This document shows positions 45,540 through 56,471 of a stretch of DNA of 64,000 nucleotides, piece by piece (position 1 is the first letter of the stretch; the number at the start of each line of letters is the position of its first letter). Location: assembly GCA_947359465.1 (NCBI GenBank), contig OX375877.1:28345235-28409234 (forward strand). The letters are read 5' to 3'. The stretch is from Metellina segmentata. Its lineage: Eukaryota; Arthropoda; Arachnida; Araneae; Tetragnathidae. Under the pieces are notes generated by a model. The model had not been told where the DNA came from, ran no database searches, and was given only the letters and a program-made list of their open reading frames with translations. A program made the position numbers and the translations under genes.

Positions 45540-46386
45540 GTTGGTCGGCTCGGTGATTTTTGTAACTTGTCATCAGCAAAACTGGCCAGTCTTGATAGAC
45601 GAGATATCTTTTCCACCAACACCTAGTCATCTCAAGTCAAATAAAACTGATCAGATCTTCATCTCGCCGTCATCAAAAATTCGCCAGTATCTTGATAACG
45701 AGATATCTAATGATCACGATATTGGCAATTTGGTCATATCTTGACGGATTCAAATTAGCAAAATTTGTCAGATCTTGATGGACGAGTTATCTCGTCCACC
45801 AAGACCTAGTCGTCTCCAGTCAAAGAAAACTGTTTAGATCTTCATCTCGTCATCACCGAAAAATCATTACTATCTTGATAACGAGATATCTAGTGATTAA
45901 GATATTGACAAATTGGTCATATGGACATAAATAATGAGATGGACACAAATAAGAAAAACTTGTTAGATCTTGATGGACGAGATATCTCGTCCACCAAGAC
46001 CTAGTCGTCCCTAGTCAAAGAAAACTGTTTAGATCTTCATATCGTCATCACCGAAAAATCATTAATATCTTGATAAGGAGATATCTAGTGATTAAGATAT
46101 TGACAAATTGGTCATATGGACATAAATAATGAGATGGACACAGATAAGAAAAATTTGTTAGATCTTGATGGACGAGATATCTCGTCCACCAAGACCTAGT
46201 CGTCTCTAGTCAAAGAAAACTGATCAGATCTTCATCTCGTCATCACCGAAAAATCATTAATATCTTGATAACGAGATGTCTAGTCATTATGATTGTAACA
46301 AATTGGTACTATCTTGATGAACACAAATTAGGAAAATTGGTCAGATCTTGATGGACGATATATCTCGTAGAAACCACTTGGTTGTA
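45540..46386. repeat. Palindrome-bearing satellite, about 5 units of 183-195 bp
   Basis: GATCTTGATGGACGAG recurs at 45771, 45966, 46161 and 46344, with a first diverged unit near 45587. Each unit carries the perfect palindrome GGACGAGATATCTCGTCC or a close variant, a second block ATAACGAGATATCTAGTGAT, and GATCTTCATCTCGTCATCAC. Located in P4HA intron 1, starting about 110 bp after the donor. Single diverged copies occur at 4940-5070 and 26233-26330. Confidence 0.9.
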
Positions 46387-46862
46387 GGGATAGTAAATGG
46401 CGGAAAATGTTTAGAGTTGGCTATGATGAGAATAGCTGACGCACTCTCTGCAGTCGCTAAGTGCACGTGCCTGTTACAGTCTCTAAGAGTTGTGCCCAAG
46501 TCCAAATTCTCAGTGTTGAAAACAAATTGCCTGGAGTCGCATAGGAAATAGAATGGAGGGTAGGTTATGCCCATCCGAAATTGGTGGAAAAATCTTTATA
46601 ACCTGTTATAGACGAAATGGAAAAAACATTTTCGTATATCTTTGGGATTCTCGTACGATATCGTTTGATTAAAGTATTATAATAGCTATTTACAACCACT
46701 TGACACTATTGTGCTGTACCGATGTTGAAGCTGTTTAAATTGTGTATGATTTATTTTATCACAGCGCTTTAACTTTGAACTCTTGACAAGTGTTTTTGCA
46801 TATAATTTCAAATTATACCATATGATTACCAAAATAAATAATTTGAGTATTAATTTTAAATT
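46387..46862. other. P4HA intron 1, no feature recognised
   Basis: Includes a somewhat GC-richer stretch (46390-46560) that is open in one frame on each strand, but I recognise no protein. Confidence 0.4.
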
Positions 46863-48055
46863 GGAGGCCCTCCCGCTGCTCGCTATAGCTCGCCAACCCC
46901 CGGTGGAATGCTTTGCATTCCTCATTGGTTTGCTGTGCGAACCTTGCTCGCTTCGCTCGCACCAGTGAAGACATGTGTCCTAGCGGAAGGGTTTGTTAAC
47001 AAAATATGATATTCCAAAAAAGCATTTTTCGAATATAAATTTGTTGTATTACAGAAAAGTTATACAGTACCTCTAGAATCAGAACTCGAGCAATTTGGAA
47101 TTCAAATGAAAACTTTGAGCGAAATGTGAGCGCTGCTTTGGAAATTCGAATACCCAGCATGTTGTTTGTGTGTACATTTCCCCATCCCTCGAGTCACCCA
47201 TACACATTTTCATTGAGTTTGTTGTCAAAAGTTGTCGTGCAAGCGTCTTGTTGAACTATTATTGTTGGCCTTGAAAATGGCTGATAAGGCTATAAATTGA
47301 ATTGAGGAGCGTGTCTTCATGTTAAACAAACAATCTTACAGTGTTGCCAGAAAGCGATAACAAATAACGTCTTTTTTGTGTGCCGCGTAAGAGAATTAGG
47401 AAGTACTAGGGGGCCAGCCCCCTGCTCGCTAACGCTCGCCAACCCCCGGAGGATTGCTTTGCAATCCTCACTGGTACGCTGCGCGAACCTATGCTCGCTT
47501 CGCTCGCCTCAATGAAGACATGTGTCCTAGCAGAAGGGATTGTTTACAAAATATGTTACCAAAAAAATGTTTTTCAAATCTAAATTTGCTGTATTACAGA
47601 ACAAATATATACAGTATCTCTAAAATCAGAATTCAAATGAAAACTTCGTGCAAATTTTGACTCGAAATGTGAGCGTTGCTTTGGAAATTGAATACCCAAC
47701 ATGTTGTTTGTGTGTACATTTTCCCAGCACTCAAACGACCCACACTTTTTCATTCAGTTTGTTGCCGAAAGTTGTAGTGCAAGCAAGCGTCTTGTTGAAC
47801 TATAATTGTTGGCCCTGAAAAGGACCGTTTTTTAAAAGGCCCTGGAAAGATCCACTGCTTTCTTTGATTTTTATTATAAACTAACTGCAACAGCTCATTG
47901 AAATTTCCTTTTTTTTTTTTTTCAATAAAATTTCATCCCATAACGCTATAAATTCAATCGATGCGCGAGACTTCGCGATAAACAAAACAATCGTACAGTG
48001 TTGCCAAAACGCGATTACAAATAACGTCTTTTTTGCGTGCCACGTAAGAGAATTA
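46863..48055. repeat. Two tandem copies of a hairpin-bearing long repeat
   Basis: Copy 1 (46863-47410) and copy 2 (47409-48055) are 546 bp apart. Both start with G-rich/C-rich sequence, then CTGCTCGCT...GCTCGCCAACCCCCGG, a short hairpin with TTT loop, CTCGCTTCGCTCGC, GAAGACATGTGTCCTAGC, then GTTGTTTGTGTGTACATTT and finally AATAACGTCTTTTTTG and CGTAAGAGAATTA. Copy 2 has about 100 extra bases near 47820-47930. A truncated third copy is at 62600-62730. No coding frame; class unknown. Confidence 0.85.
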
Positions 48056-48910
48056 TATATATAGATAAATAAATTAGTACAAAACAATTATTTGAAAGTC
48101 CTTGAAGAGCAAAAGGGAGAGGATAGATAAGTTATATATATATTTTTTTGTAAATTAATCAAAACAATGCCTATTTTTTGTCAGATTGGCAAATTGCATA
48201 ATTATATACACGATGCACCGCAGAATTATAGTTAATGTGTGTCATGAGATGAAAAGTGTTGAAAGTTACTCTACTAGAATATATATACACGCTTTCCACG
48301 GAGAAGACCTCCAAACATTCAGATAACATTTTGTTTCTTTTCCACCCAATTACCATCAGCTTAATGAATTAAAATTACAGATCTACCTAGTGATTTTTAT
48401 TGAAATCCAGAATCACACATAAGCTAAGTAGTACGAAGCAAGTAAGTTACGAAGTAGGTAAGTAAGCGGAATTATATACACTGTTTAAGAATGATAATTA
48501 ATTCACATTCATATAAGTAGATCCCATAGACATACTTAAATGGCAAAAGATTCGCGCTTTCACATATGATATCTTTTCATTGCATTCGAACACAGATTGA
48601 AAAATAAAGTGAGTGTCTCGTATTTTCCCCCCAACTCACTTCATCCCAATCGTAAATGTAAGATCAAAGTCCTAGTAATAACATCCACGCGCGAAAACAC
48701 TTTTAGCAGCTGGATTCGACCAAACAATTAGTCCTCCACCTACTTGTGGAATTTAATGCCGTTTCCATTTAGTTGCCTTTCCTACGAAAATCACACATGT
48801 TCTTGACACCAATCGTGTATAGAAAGAATACGGCAGGTCAGAGTAGATCAAAGTCATTCGGGATGTCAAATCATGGAAACTACTAATAAATGTTATCAAG
48901 ACATCAGAGT
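48056..48910. other. P4HA intron 1, AT-rich, no feature recognised
   Basis: Short TA-rich runs near 48050-48060 and 48133-48150. No coding or repeat signal. Confidence 0.4.
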
Positions 48911-48911
48911 A

Positions 48912-49970
48912 GGGGAGATCGGGCTAGTTGGCATAAGAGGCAAGATGGCGTTCATGTTGTATTTTTTATTGCAGTGGTTTCATAGGCGGTGATATTGCCA
49001 CTATTTAACTACACGTGTATGTTGGATCATCCACTCTAGTTTCAGTGTGATCAAAGCTTCCAGAGAGGACAAAAAACGAATCGGCGTTTTCTTTTGCCAC
49101 ATGTTTATTTCTTAATTAAAGGTTTTGGTGTTTTATGAAGCCCTAGATTATGTTGAGGTGTTTTCAATGGTTGTGTTGGATAGAATGAGCAATAACGATT
49201 GTATCCATGTACTGGAATTGCTTGTAAAACTTATGTGGAAGAGTGAGGCAACCATCTTGTCTCAAAAGTCCTGGTGGAGCAAATTGGCATTTAAATCGTG
49301 GGGCATGTTGACATCATCGACCTTAAAATGAAATAGACGGAGCATGCGACTGCTGTTTCAAGTTATTTTTCCAGTTGCTCGGTTTGAAGATGTGTCACGT
49401 GGTTGTGGGTAAAATCATGAATCCTATACTATTAATTGGTTAACGTGACTATCCACCGTTATTAAAAACACTAGTCTGCGCTTCCATAGCCAATCGTATA
49501 AGTCGGTTTGTGATTTACCCTTCAGAGATCTTACGACATAGACTCCGCCCACATGATCCGTCTATTTCATTTTAAGGTCGATGGTTGGCGTAGGAAAGAT
49601 AAAGGACATTGACGGCGATAAATTTTATAGTTTCATAATGGTGATAACAAACAAACTTTGGAGATGGCCAGAAGTCGCGGGCACAATCTGGTACAACCGC
49701 AACAAAATTTTATGAAAATTAAAGCCACCGATACAGTGGACGATCGCCCTACTTTTTTGGTGGACACGAAGCGTTAAAAATTACCACATAATCTCGCTCT
49801 CTCTTTTTGTTTTATTTTCTTAGTTTTTCTTATTTTGTATTAAAATACAAGAGTTTAAAGTGATTAACTCACATTATTGCTTAGATTCTATCATAATGAC
49901 ATGCTATGCCAACTTACCCCAGGTGTTACGCCAACCTACCCCACATGAGGGGTAAGTTGTTCAAAACTAT
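48912..49970. mobile_element. Possible DNA transposon remnant containing a 269-bp MITE
   Basis: Left sequence TAGGGGAGATCGGGCTAGTT followed by GGCA, and right sequence ATGCCAACTTACCCCAGG with GCCAACCTACCCCA, are roughly inverted, which suggests old element ends. Inside lies the clearly bounded inverted-repeat element at 49315-49583. No transposase is recognised. Confidence 0.35.
49315..49583. mobile_element. 269-bp MITE with perfect 27-bp inverted repeats
   Basis: The segments 49315-49341 (starting CATCGACCTTAAAATGAAAT) and 49557-49583 are exact inverse copies, and the similarity continues a further ~8 bp inward with two changes. No coding frame is kept inside. The flanking duplication was not resolved. 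Confidence 0.8.
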
Positions 49971-50074
49971 CCGGAATCTAAAATCATATTAATGATTAAA
50001 TATATCGAATTGTGACTGGCCAAAACGTCATAAACCAGGTTATTCGATCAAAATGAAATGTTTAGGCAATTTGG

Positions 50075-50225
50075 TAATTTTTTAATTAACGTCGTATTAG
50101 AGCAATACAACGGGCTATTTACGACGGTCCGGGATCATCACGTAATTTTGAACCACAGTCAGATGACGAGGCAACACCTGAGCTGGCACCCCACTCTCCA
50201 AACTTTCACACCAACCCAACGTGAT
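50075..50225 (-). mobile_element. SINE 3' half
   Basis: TTAACGTCGTATTAGAGCA, CGACGGTCCGGGATCA, CGTAATTTTGAACCACAGTC and CCACTCTCCAAACTTTCACA match the 52580-52907 SINE; the head is missing. Confidence 0.8.
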
Positions 50226-50379
50226 CAAAATGTTTAAAATTACGTGCATACAATTTCTATTTTCCTGTTTTTTAAATTTTCTACCAAACGTAAAGAAGAT
50301 AAAAACTTTTACGTTTAGCTAGTTTGAAGAGTTCATAGTTAATCCCATTTTTCTATTATGCTAGAAAAATAAATTTGGT
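50226..50379. other. Spacer between two SINE fragments
   Basis: AT-rich, nothing recognised. Confidence 0.4.
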
Positions 50380-50530
50380 AGTTGGCAATTTTTAATTAAC
50401 TTCGCACTGGTACAACATAGCTGGCTATTGGCTAAGGGAAAGATCCGAGGACAACACCACGTAATTTTGAACCACGGTCAGATTACGAGGCAACACCTGA
50501 GCTGATACCCCACTCTCCAAACTTCCACAC
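50380..50530 (-). mobile_element. SINE 3' half, second fragment
   Basis: AATTAACTTCGCACTGGTAC, AAAGATCCGAGGACAACACC and ATTTTGAACCACGGTCAGAT match the same SINE body; truncated like the preceding fragment, at a similar breakpoint (CTTCCACACC). Confidence 0.8.
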
Positions 50531-51103
50531 CGCGTCAAAACTGAGCGATGACTGACGTGTTTTGTTTAAAAAGAACGGTAGAATTTCTTAATACTATTAG
50601 GCTATCCCCAACTGTTTCTAAAGTGTTTTTTTAATTCATTTTTTATATTAACAGGAGTTATTTCAAACTGCTTTCAGAATTGAAAATTGATTTGGCTTTG
50701 AAATGGGGTATGTCATTTAATATAGGGAAATGTCAAGTTCTGCATATGGGTTACAGGAACAGTGGAGCCGAGTACTGTTTGCAGGGAGTAACGGTAAAGG
50801 AGGGAGAAACAGTGAAGGATCTTCGGGTGATAATTCACATGGATTTTAAAATGGGTCACCAATGTTCAGCTGCGGGTAAAAAGGCTAATAGGTTATTGGG
50901 GTATATTAAAAAGACTGTAACTTCAAGCGTTAAGAATATAATCTTGCCGTTATATAAGGGTTTAGTAAGACCACATCTAGAATAAGCTGTACAATTCTGG
51001 GCTCCATATATGAGAAAGGATATAGAATTAATTGAAAGGGTTCAGTACAGCTACAAAAGTAATAAAGAGGATACCAAATCTCGACTATAATAAACGTAGG
51101 CTA

Positions 51104-52291
51104 CACAGTACCCTTTTTCAAAAAAAATTTCCACGGACAGTAAGTGACTTTTTTTCGGCTTATATTATTTAACTAAATCCAATAAACTAAAGTCAGTTTA
51201 GCAATCACCATTATTTTAAAATTTAAACAAATTGAAAATTTTGAAGTTTTTTAAACTCTTATAAAATATTCAATTAATAATATTTTTTAGTTATTTCAAG
51301 TGATTTATATTTCTTGGATAATTGTGGGAACAAAAGCTAGTATGGAATTGACCATCAGGCTCATTGTTGAATTTAAATAATTATTTTTGTATATATAGCT
51401 CTCTCTCTCTAAACTTGAAAAAAACATAAAAATTCTAAAATTATTAACTTTGACATTTTTTTTAAATACTAGAACTCTCAGGCCTTAATCCATACTAGCT
51501 TTTATAGCACATATATATGAAAGTATCTACAAAAAATTTCTAGACTGTATCTTGTACAGAAAAAAAGCATTAGGGATTTTTAAACACTTGCATCCACAAA
51601 AATAAAAGTCTGAGAAAAATGCATTTTAAGTTTTTGAAGTCATAAAACAAAAACTAATAATGCTTGTAGAGCTCTAATTTTTTAATATGTTATTCACCAA
51701 CTTATAAAATGCACTAAAACACTAATTTAACTGAATGTGATTGAATATATTTTTTTTTAAATTCAAAATATTATGTTTTCATATCATGAAAAAATTTTAT
51801 ACGGCAGCGAAAAATTATTTATCTAAATCCTAACTAAATATTTTCGAACCAAATATTTACCAAATTTTGATTATAATGTATTATATATAACAATCAAATA
51901 TATCAAATATTGGCTTTGAAAAAGACCTTTTTACCAATATTGGTTAGCTAGTAATGAGACTCAGAAGAGAACGCAGAACATAAACTAACAGATACGATTT
52001 TAGTAGTGAAAGTTGAAGATAATAGCCATTTCACCTAAGGAATTGATTTTATTCAAAAATATTTTTAGTTAATTGTAAGAATGTGAAATTACATCAAAAC
52101 AAAAACGAATTTAACCACGCCTCCTCCTCTATGCTGTCAAATTTTGACACTACAACACTCAGAAAACTTCAAAAATCTTTAAAACTAATTGGATATCAGA
52201 TCTAAAATGTTGAGGCAAGCTTCCCAACTGTATGGGCCATCGAAAAATGCAAAAAAAAAATCGATATTTTTGTCATTTTTAGGGTACTGTG
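51104..52291. mobile_element. Non-autonomous DNA transposon inside the LINE
   Basis: TA at 51102-51103 and 52292-52293; ends CACAGTACCCT and AGGGTACTGTG are inverse. Taking out the element and one TA rejoins the LINE reading frame (codons for R-R-L then A-L-S-K), which proves the borders. The 1188-bp interior is AT-rich without transposase. TA duplication points to a Tc1/mariner-type mover. Confidence 0.88.
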
Positions 52292-52579
52292 TAGCCTTAA
52301 GTAAGCTAAACATGTATACACTGGAAAGAAGAAGAAGGTGGGGGGATTTGATTCAGCTTTCCGAGTTGGTAAAACTTGGAGATACATTGGGCTTAAATTT
52401 CAATAGGGATAACAGAACAAGGGGCCATGGGTATAAATTGAATAAGACACATTTTAATCTGGATTTAAGGAAAAACTACTACTTTAATAGGGTAATAGAC
52501 AAATGGAACGCGTTGCCAGAAAATATAGTTATTTCAAAGGGAGTGTACGAATTTAAAATACAATTGGATAGTCAGTGGG

Positions 52580-52907
52580 TAATGGTAATTTTAGTTAACG
52601 TCGTACTAGAGCAACACAACGGGCTATTGACGACGGTCCGGGATCAGTCCCTTGAGGGAAAGATCCGAGGACAACACTTCGTAATTTTGAACCACGGTCA
52701 GATGACGAAGCAACACCTGAGCTGGCACCCCACTCTCCAAACTTCCACGCCAACCCAACGTGAGGACTTTCGGCCACGACAGATTTAAGGTGCACCAGCC
52801 GCCTCTACACCATACGCTTACAAACATCCATGCCCGCACCCGGATTCGAACCAGGAACCTTCCGATCTAGAGGCTAACACCTTAACCACTATACCGGTTG
52901 GTCGGCC
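52580..52907 (-). mobile_element. Full-length tRNA-derived SINE with 14-bp target duplication
   Basis: Flanked by GGATAGTCAGTGGG at 52566-52579 and 52908-52921. Read on the minus strand it starts GGCCGACCAACCGGTATAGT, has A box TATAGTGGTTAAGG and B box GGTTCGAATCC, then a ~250-bp body and an AT-rich tail (AACTAAAATTACCATTA). This is the reference copy for the family in this window. A long target duplication is typical of LINE-driven insertion. Confidence 0.95.
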
Positions 52908-53005
52908 GGATAGTCAGTGGGAATTGGGGAATTCATAAACAAAGGACCAGCCTTGTTGGGCTTGAGCCTGTAGCTGGTCGTCAATATTTGTATTTGTATT
53001 TGTTA

Positions 53006-54143
53006 ACTTAAAATCTGAGACGTTATGTGAGGATGGCATTGTTAAAAATTAAAAAAAAATTAGACTAATTTGGTTCTTACATCTTACTACGATATATAAA
53101 GAACAATTCAGTATAGTTGAAACAAAAATCTATAACTTTCCAAATCCTAATAGCAATAATACTGTCATCATCGCGAAAATTGAATTGCCACCTCTTATAA
53201 ATACAAAAACGAAAATGGAAAATAAATCTATTGTTACTAAGTACTAATACCGCCGATACAAGCCATAAGATCATTCTAAGTGAAAGAGCGAACTGATCAC
53301 TATATTGAGTCGGAAACTAAAATAAAATTTCCTACGTCAAAGTTTTATAATAAAAAAAAAAAACCTTTAGAAGTGGATCTTAACATCCTCTGTTAGAGTT
53401 ATATGGCATTTTATGATTCAGGTTTATTTTACAATCGACCTGGCATCGTGATTCAATCTGGGTCAGGTAGTTCAGTATTTTAATGTAATCTAGGTCGACC
53501 TATAGATTGTATTAAATTCCTTTGAAAATATATATTTTCAATTTAGGATGTTGGTCATGATATCACCTTTATTCAACTTTCATAACACGCAGCATTCAAC
53601 TCATATTCTGAAGTAAATCGATACTGGCAAGTTATATTTCCTATTCAAGACAACTTTACATTGTTTCTTCTTAACTGGAGAAAGAGGTATTGCGTAAGCG
53701 ACTGGTTCAATTGCGCAGTAATTTCTTGATAATAAAAGAGGTCGAGACATTTTACCTGAAATATCAAATTATAAAGGTTAAATCATCATCGCAATTTATT
53801 TGTTCAGTTTATGTCTGCTTTTATTTCCAAGTTACCAATATGCTCATTTAGTCTTAAAAGTAGTGACCTTTATATTTGGTACGAGTTTATATAATCGGTT
53901 ACTTTGGCGTCTTTATCAATTTAAAAAATTACGATCATTCATTTATTTGATAAGAAAATACAGTTGTGTGTTTGTTTTTATTATTAACTTATAGTGTAAT
54001 AACTTTGGGTTTCTATCGCCATATTTTGTAATAGACAAGTACCACATTTTACTCAAAATACCAGTATTTTGCACTTCAGTCATTGTGCTTCCGGTATGAT
54101 ATTTTGAGTGCAAATGAAAAATGTTTGTTTGTATAGATATATA
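53006..54143. other. P4HA intron 1, AT-rich, no feature recognised
   Basis: Short frames at 53800-53994 and 54155-53943 are hydrophobic AT-rich translations without family resemblance. Confidence 0.4.
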
Positions 54144-55093
54144 CAGGGTGGTCATAAAAAAACTTGGCCGACATATGGACCTCTAGTGGCCGTTCCGTTC
54201 AACCGATCGAGATGAGATTTCAGATATAGTTATTCAGAGGTATGAGCTCGGGATTCTGTGAACGACAACAAAGTGGCACTCACGGTTACGGTTATAGGTA
54301 GAGAAACTCGAAATTTTTGAAAGGCAACACCCACTTTTTTCTGTCTCAAAATGCTCAGCGCATGCGAAAACCCTAAATAGAGTTGGAACGGTACGTGTAT
54401 CACAAAAAACGGAAGCGTTATGCACTCACAAAAAACAGCTCTGCGAACGTGCAACAAAACCACGATTGGGGCACACGAAAGAAATTTGCATATGTTGGAG
54501 GCAAGACACCAACCACAGAACGCCTTTCGCCAAATATTCAGCCAGATCTTCAGTCGGGAGCTCGTACATGCCAACGAAATGACTCTGTCAGCGAAAGTTA
54601 ATGGAAAATTGGTAAAATTATATTATTAAAATGGGATGAATGCCGTGGAAGGGACCTTGCGTGTTTACCGTCGAAACCATCGCCACATACGAGGCCCATG
54701 TATCTGGCGAAAAGCGTTCTGTGGTTGGTGTCTTGCCTCTGTTATATGCAAATTTTCTCCGTGCGCCCAGAACGTGGTTTTGTTGGCCGTTCGCAGAACT
54801 GTTTTTTGTGCGTGCATAACGCGTCCGTGTTTTGTGATACACGTACCGTTTCAACGCTCTTTAGGGTTTTCGCATGCGCTGAGCATTTTAAGACTGGAAA
54901 AAGTGGGCGTTGCCATACGAAAATTTCGAGTTTCTCTACCTATAACTGTAACCGTGAGTGCCACTTTGTTGTCGTTCACAGAATCCCGAGCTCATACCTC
55001 TGAATAACTATATCTGAAATCTCATCTCGATCGGTTGAACGGAACGGCAGCTAGAGGTCCATATATAGGCCAAGTTTTTTTATGACCACCCTG
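54144..55093. mobile_element. Foldback (long inverted repeat) DNA element beside P4HA exon 2
   Basis: A 950-bp element flanked by TA (54142-54143 and 55094-55095), starting CAGGGTGGTCATAAAAAAAC and ending with the inverse. Arms of roughly 390 bp (54144 to about 54530, and about 54700 to 55093) are imperfect inverse copies, with a middle of about 170 bp. The first ten bases match the ends of the mariner at 24282. Several open frames on both strands (54230-54574, 54636-55007, 54698-55003) are mirror images of each other because of the inverted arms, and are not genes. It ends 28 bp before P4HA exon 2. Confidence 0.92.
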
Positions 55094-55121
55094 TACTTAA
55101 TTTGTTCTCGTATTCAAACAG

Positions 55122-55273
55122 GCTGAGCAGAGAGTATGAGAAGATGTACAAATCCGCAATCGGCAATGCGGAGACATTCCTGTCGAACCCCGTGAATGCG
55201 TACTTGCTGGTGAAACATCTCACGGCAGATTGGAAAACAGCCGGCCTCCTGATTGACGAATCTCGAAGCAAAG
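55122..55273 (+). CDS. P4HA: P4HA exon 2 (N-terminal dimerisation region)
   Basis: A 152-nt exon after CAAACAG at 55115-55121 and before G|GTATAC at 55274. Phase 2 in, phase 1 out. It encodes LSREYEKMYKSAIGNAETFL and NPVNAYLLVKHLTADWKTAG then LLIDESRSK. The N-P-V-N-A-[YF]-x-L-[VM]-K-x-L-x-x-[DE]-W pattern is the family signature of the alpha-subunit N-terminal region, which mediates assembly of the alpha2-beta2 tetramer. No cysteine or catalytic residue is expected here. The likely branch point (ACTTAAT, about 55095-55101) lies between the foldback end and the exon. Confidence 0.93.
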
Positions 55274-55299
55274 GTATACTTCTGCTCTTAGATTAACCA

Positions 55300-56290
55300 A
55301 TGCGTGGACAGCACGGCGTTGACCTCGTCATTTCTTTTCGTGGGGTCAAGTGTGACCACTGCTCGGCAACCCCCGGTGATTGCTACGCATTCCCATTTGG
55401 TTTGCTTCGATAATCAACACTCCAAGCTATGCCATGATGACCTCGAAGTGGCTAGTAATAAATACATGCCAATATATTAATTTTAAAATATTTTAGATTA
55501 AAATTTAAAAAAAGGCTGTACACATTAAATATTCCTATTTAGTTTGCTTCGCAAACCAACACCACAGGCAACGCAGTGATGCCAATAAATTAATTAAAAT
55601 ATATTTTAGATTAAAATTTAAAAATTGGGCATGAGACCATTAAATCGTACTGATACTCAAAACATTAAAAAGAAAAAACAATAATTTTAAGAATGAGTCT
55701 CACCTTCACCCGACATGGCACGTGTTACAGTTGAAAAATAATTTATTAAAAGAAAATCACATTTAAGGTATCGATCGGGACGTGGCTAGTCTGGAGATGG
55801 CCAGATTTCAAATCCGTTGAAACTTTTACTCTATCTTTAACGATTGAGAGGATAGAAAACCTCAAATAGTCTTTGCTTGTGACAAAGTTGAAATCGCTAG
55901 CAAGAAAGTTGTACTAATCAATAACGTAATCAAAACGTGCTAGAATCGGAAATTCGTTAAGAAGAAAAAAAGGACGAAAAACACGGAATCTCTGTTTTTA
56001 CTTCAATGTGACATAAGCTCTTTGGTAACTTGTTACAGTTCCGAGATCGAAAAACGCAAAATCCTCTCCTTTCTTCAATCGAGGAAGCTATGACGTCCCA
56101 TTCCCGAAGGGAGTGAGAAAAAACTAGTAAATTATATTTTTAAAGTTCTACAAAAAATTTTAAAATTCGGGCTGGACACAAAAATCCCAAAAAATTAGGA
56201 CTACCTGTTCCTTCCAAATTTCATCATTGTAAGTGCCATAGATTCGTCAGGACATTGCGTACAGTACACAGAGACACACTTCTTTTTTGC
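55300..56290. repeat. Dispersed long repeat with TTGCTTCGC hairpin motifs
   Basis: Contains TTCTTTTCGTGGGGTCAAG, CCCCCGGTGATTGCTACGC, GTTTGCTTCGCAAACCAACA (short hairpin) and, from 55740, the same 3' portion as 33880-34430 (AAGGTATCGATC, CGTTGAAACTTTTACTCTAT, GACTACCTGTTCC, GATTCGTCAGGACATTGCGT). This copy suggests that the hairpin part and the 3' part belong to one element. Located in intron 2 shortly after the exon 2 donor. Confidence 0.75.
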
Positions 56291-56471
56291 AGTCGTTTCT
56301 CTGTGGGTTTGCCCACTGAACCAATAACCATAGACGTGAAATTAAAATGTTTTATATGCTAAATGTCTTCTAAATATTCAAGAACATTTTGACCACTTCT
56401 CCAACGCAATCCGCGTAAAGACAATCTGGAAACCTATTCAAATTTAAATTAAACTTAGTGCGTGGACTTAA

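Larger units (their letters stand above)
50650..53005 (+). pseudogene. LINE reverse-transcriptase C-terminal remnant, interrupted twice
   Basis: Translation shows GMSFNIGKCQVLHMGYRNSG, KKANRLLGYIKKT, LYKGLVRPHLE, a TAA, then FWAPYMRKDIELIERVQ, a frameshift, and IKRIPNLDYNKRRL. The frame stops at an inserted DNA transposon (51104-52291) and resumes after it as LNMYTLERRRRWGDLI ... YYFNRVIDKWNALPENIV. This is the C-terminal end of a non-LTR retrotransposon reverse transcriptase (CR1/Jockey-like in style). The coding end is split by a SINE (52580-52907). The element ends with TTTGTATTTGTATTTGT, a short-repeat 3' tail. The open frame 52189-52788 is a chimera of these pieces, not a gene. Confidence 0.88.

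Noticed and set aside
52189..52788. 199-residue open frame
   Set aside because: It runs from a DNA transposon end through LINE coding sequence into an inverted SINE; it is a chimera of three elements, not a gene.
52840..52907. tRNA gene on the minus strand
   Set aside because: A and B boxes are good, but this is the head of a SINE with target duplications at both ends; the arms do not fold into a complete cloverleaf.
54230..55007. Several 60-123 residue frames on both strands
   Set aside because: They are mirror-image translations of the two arms of the foldback element and have no family resemblance.
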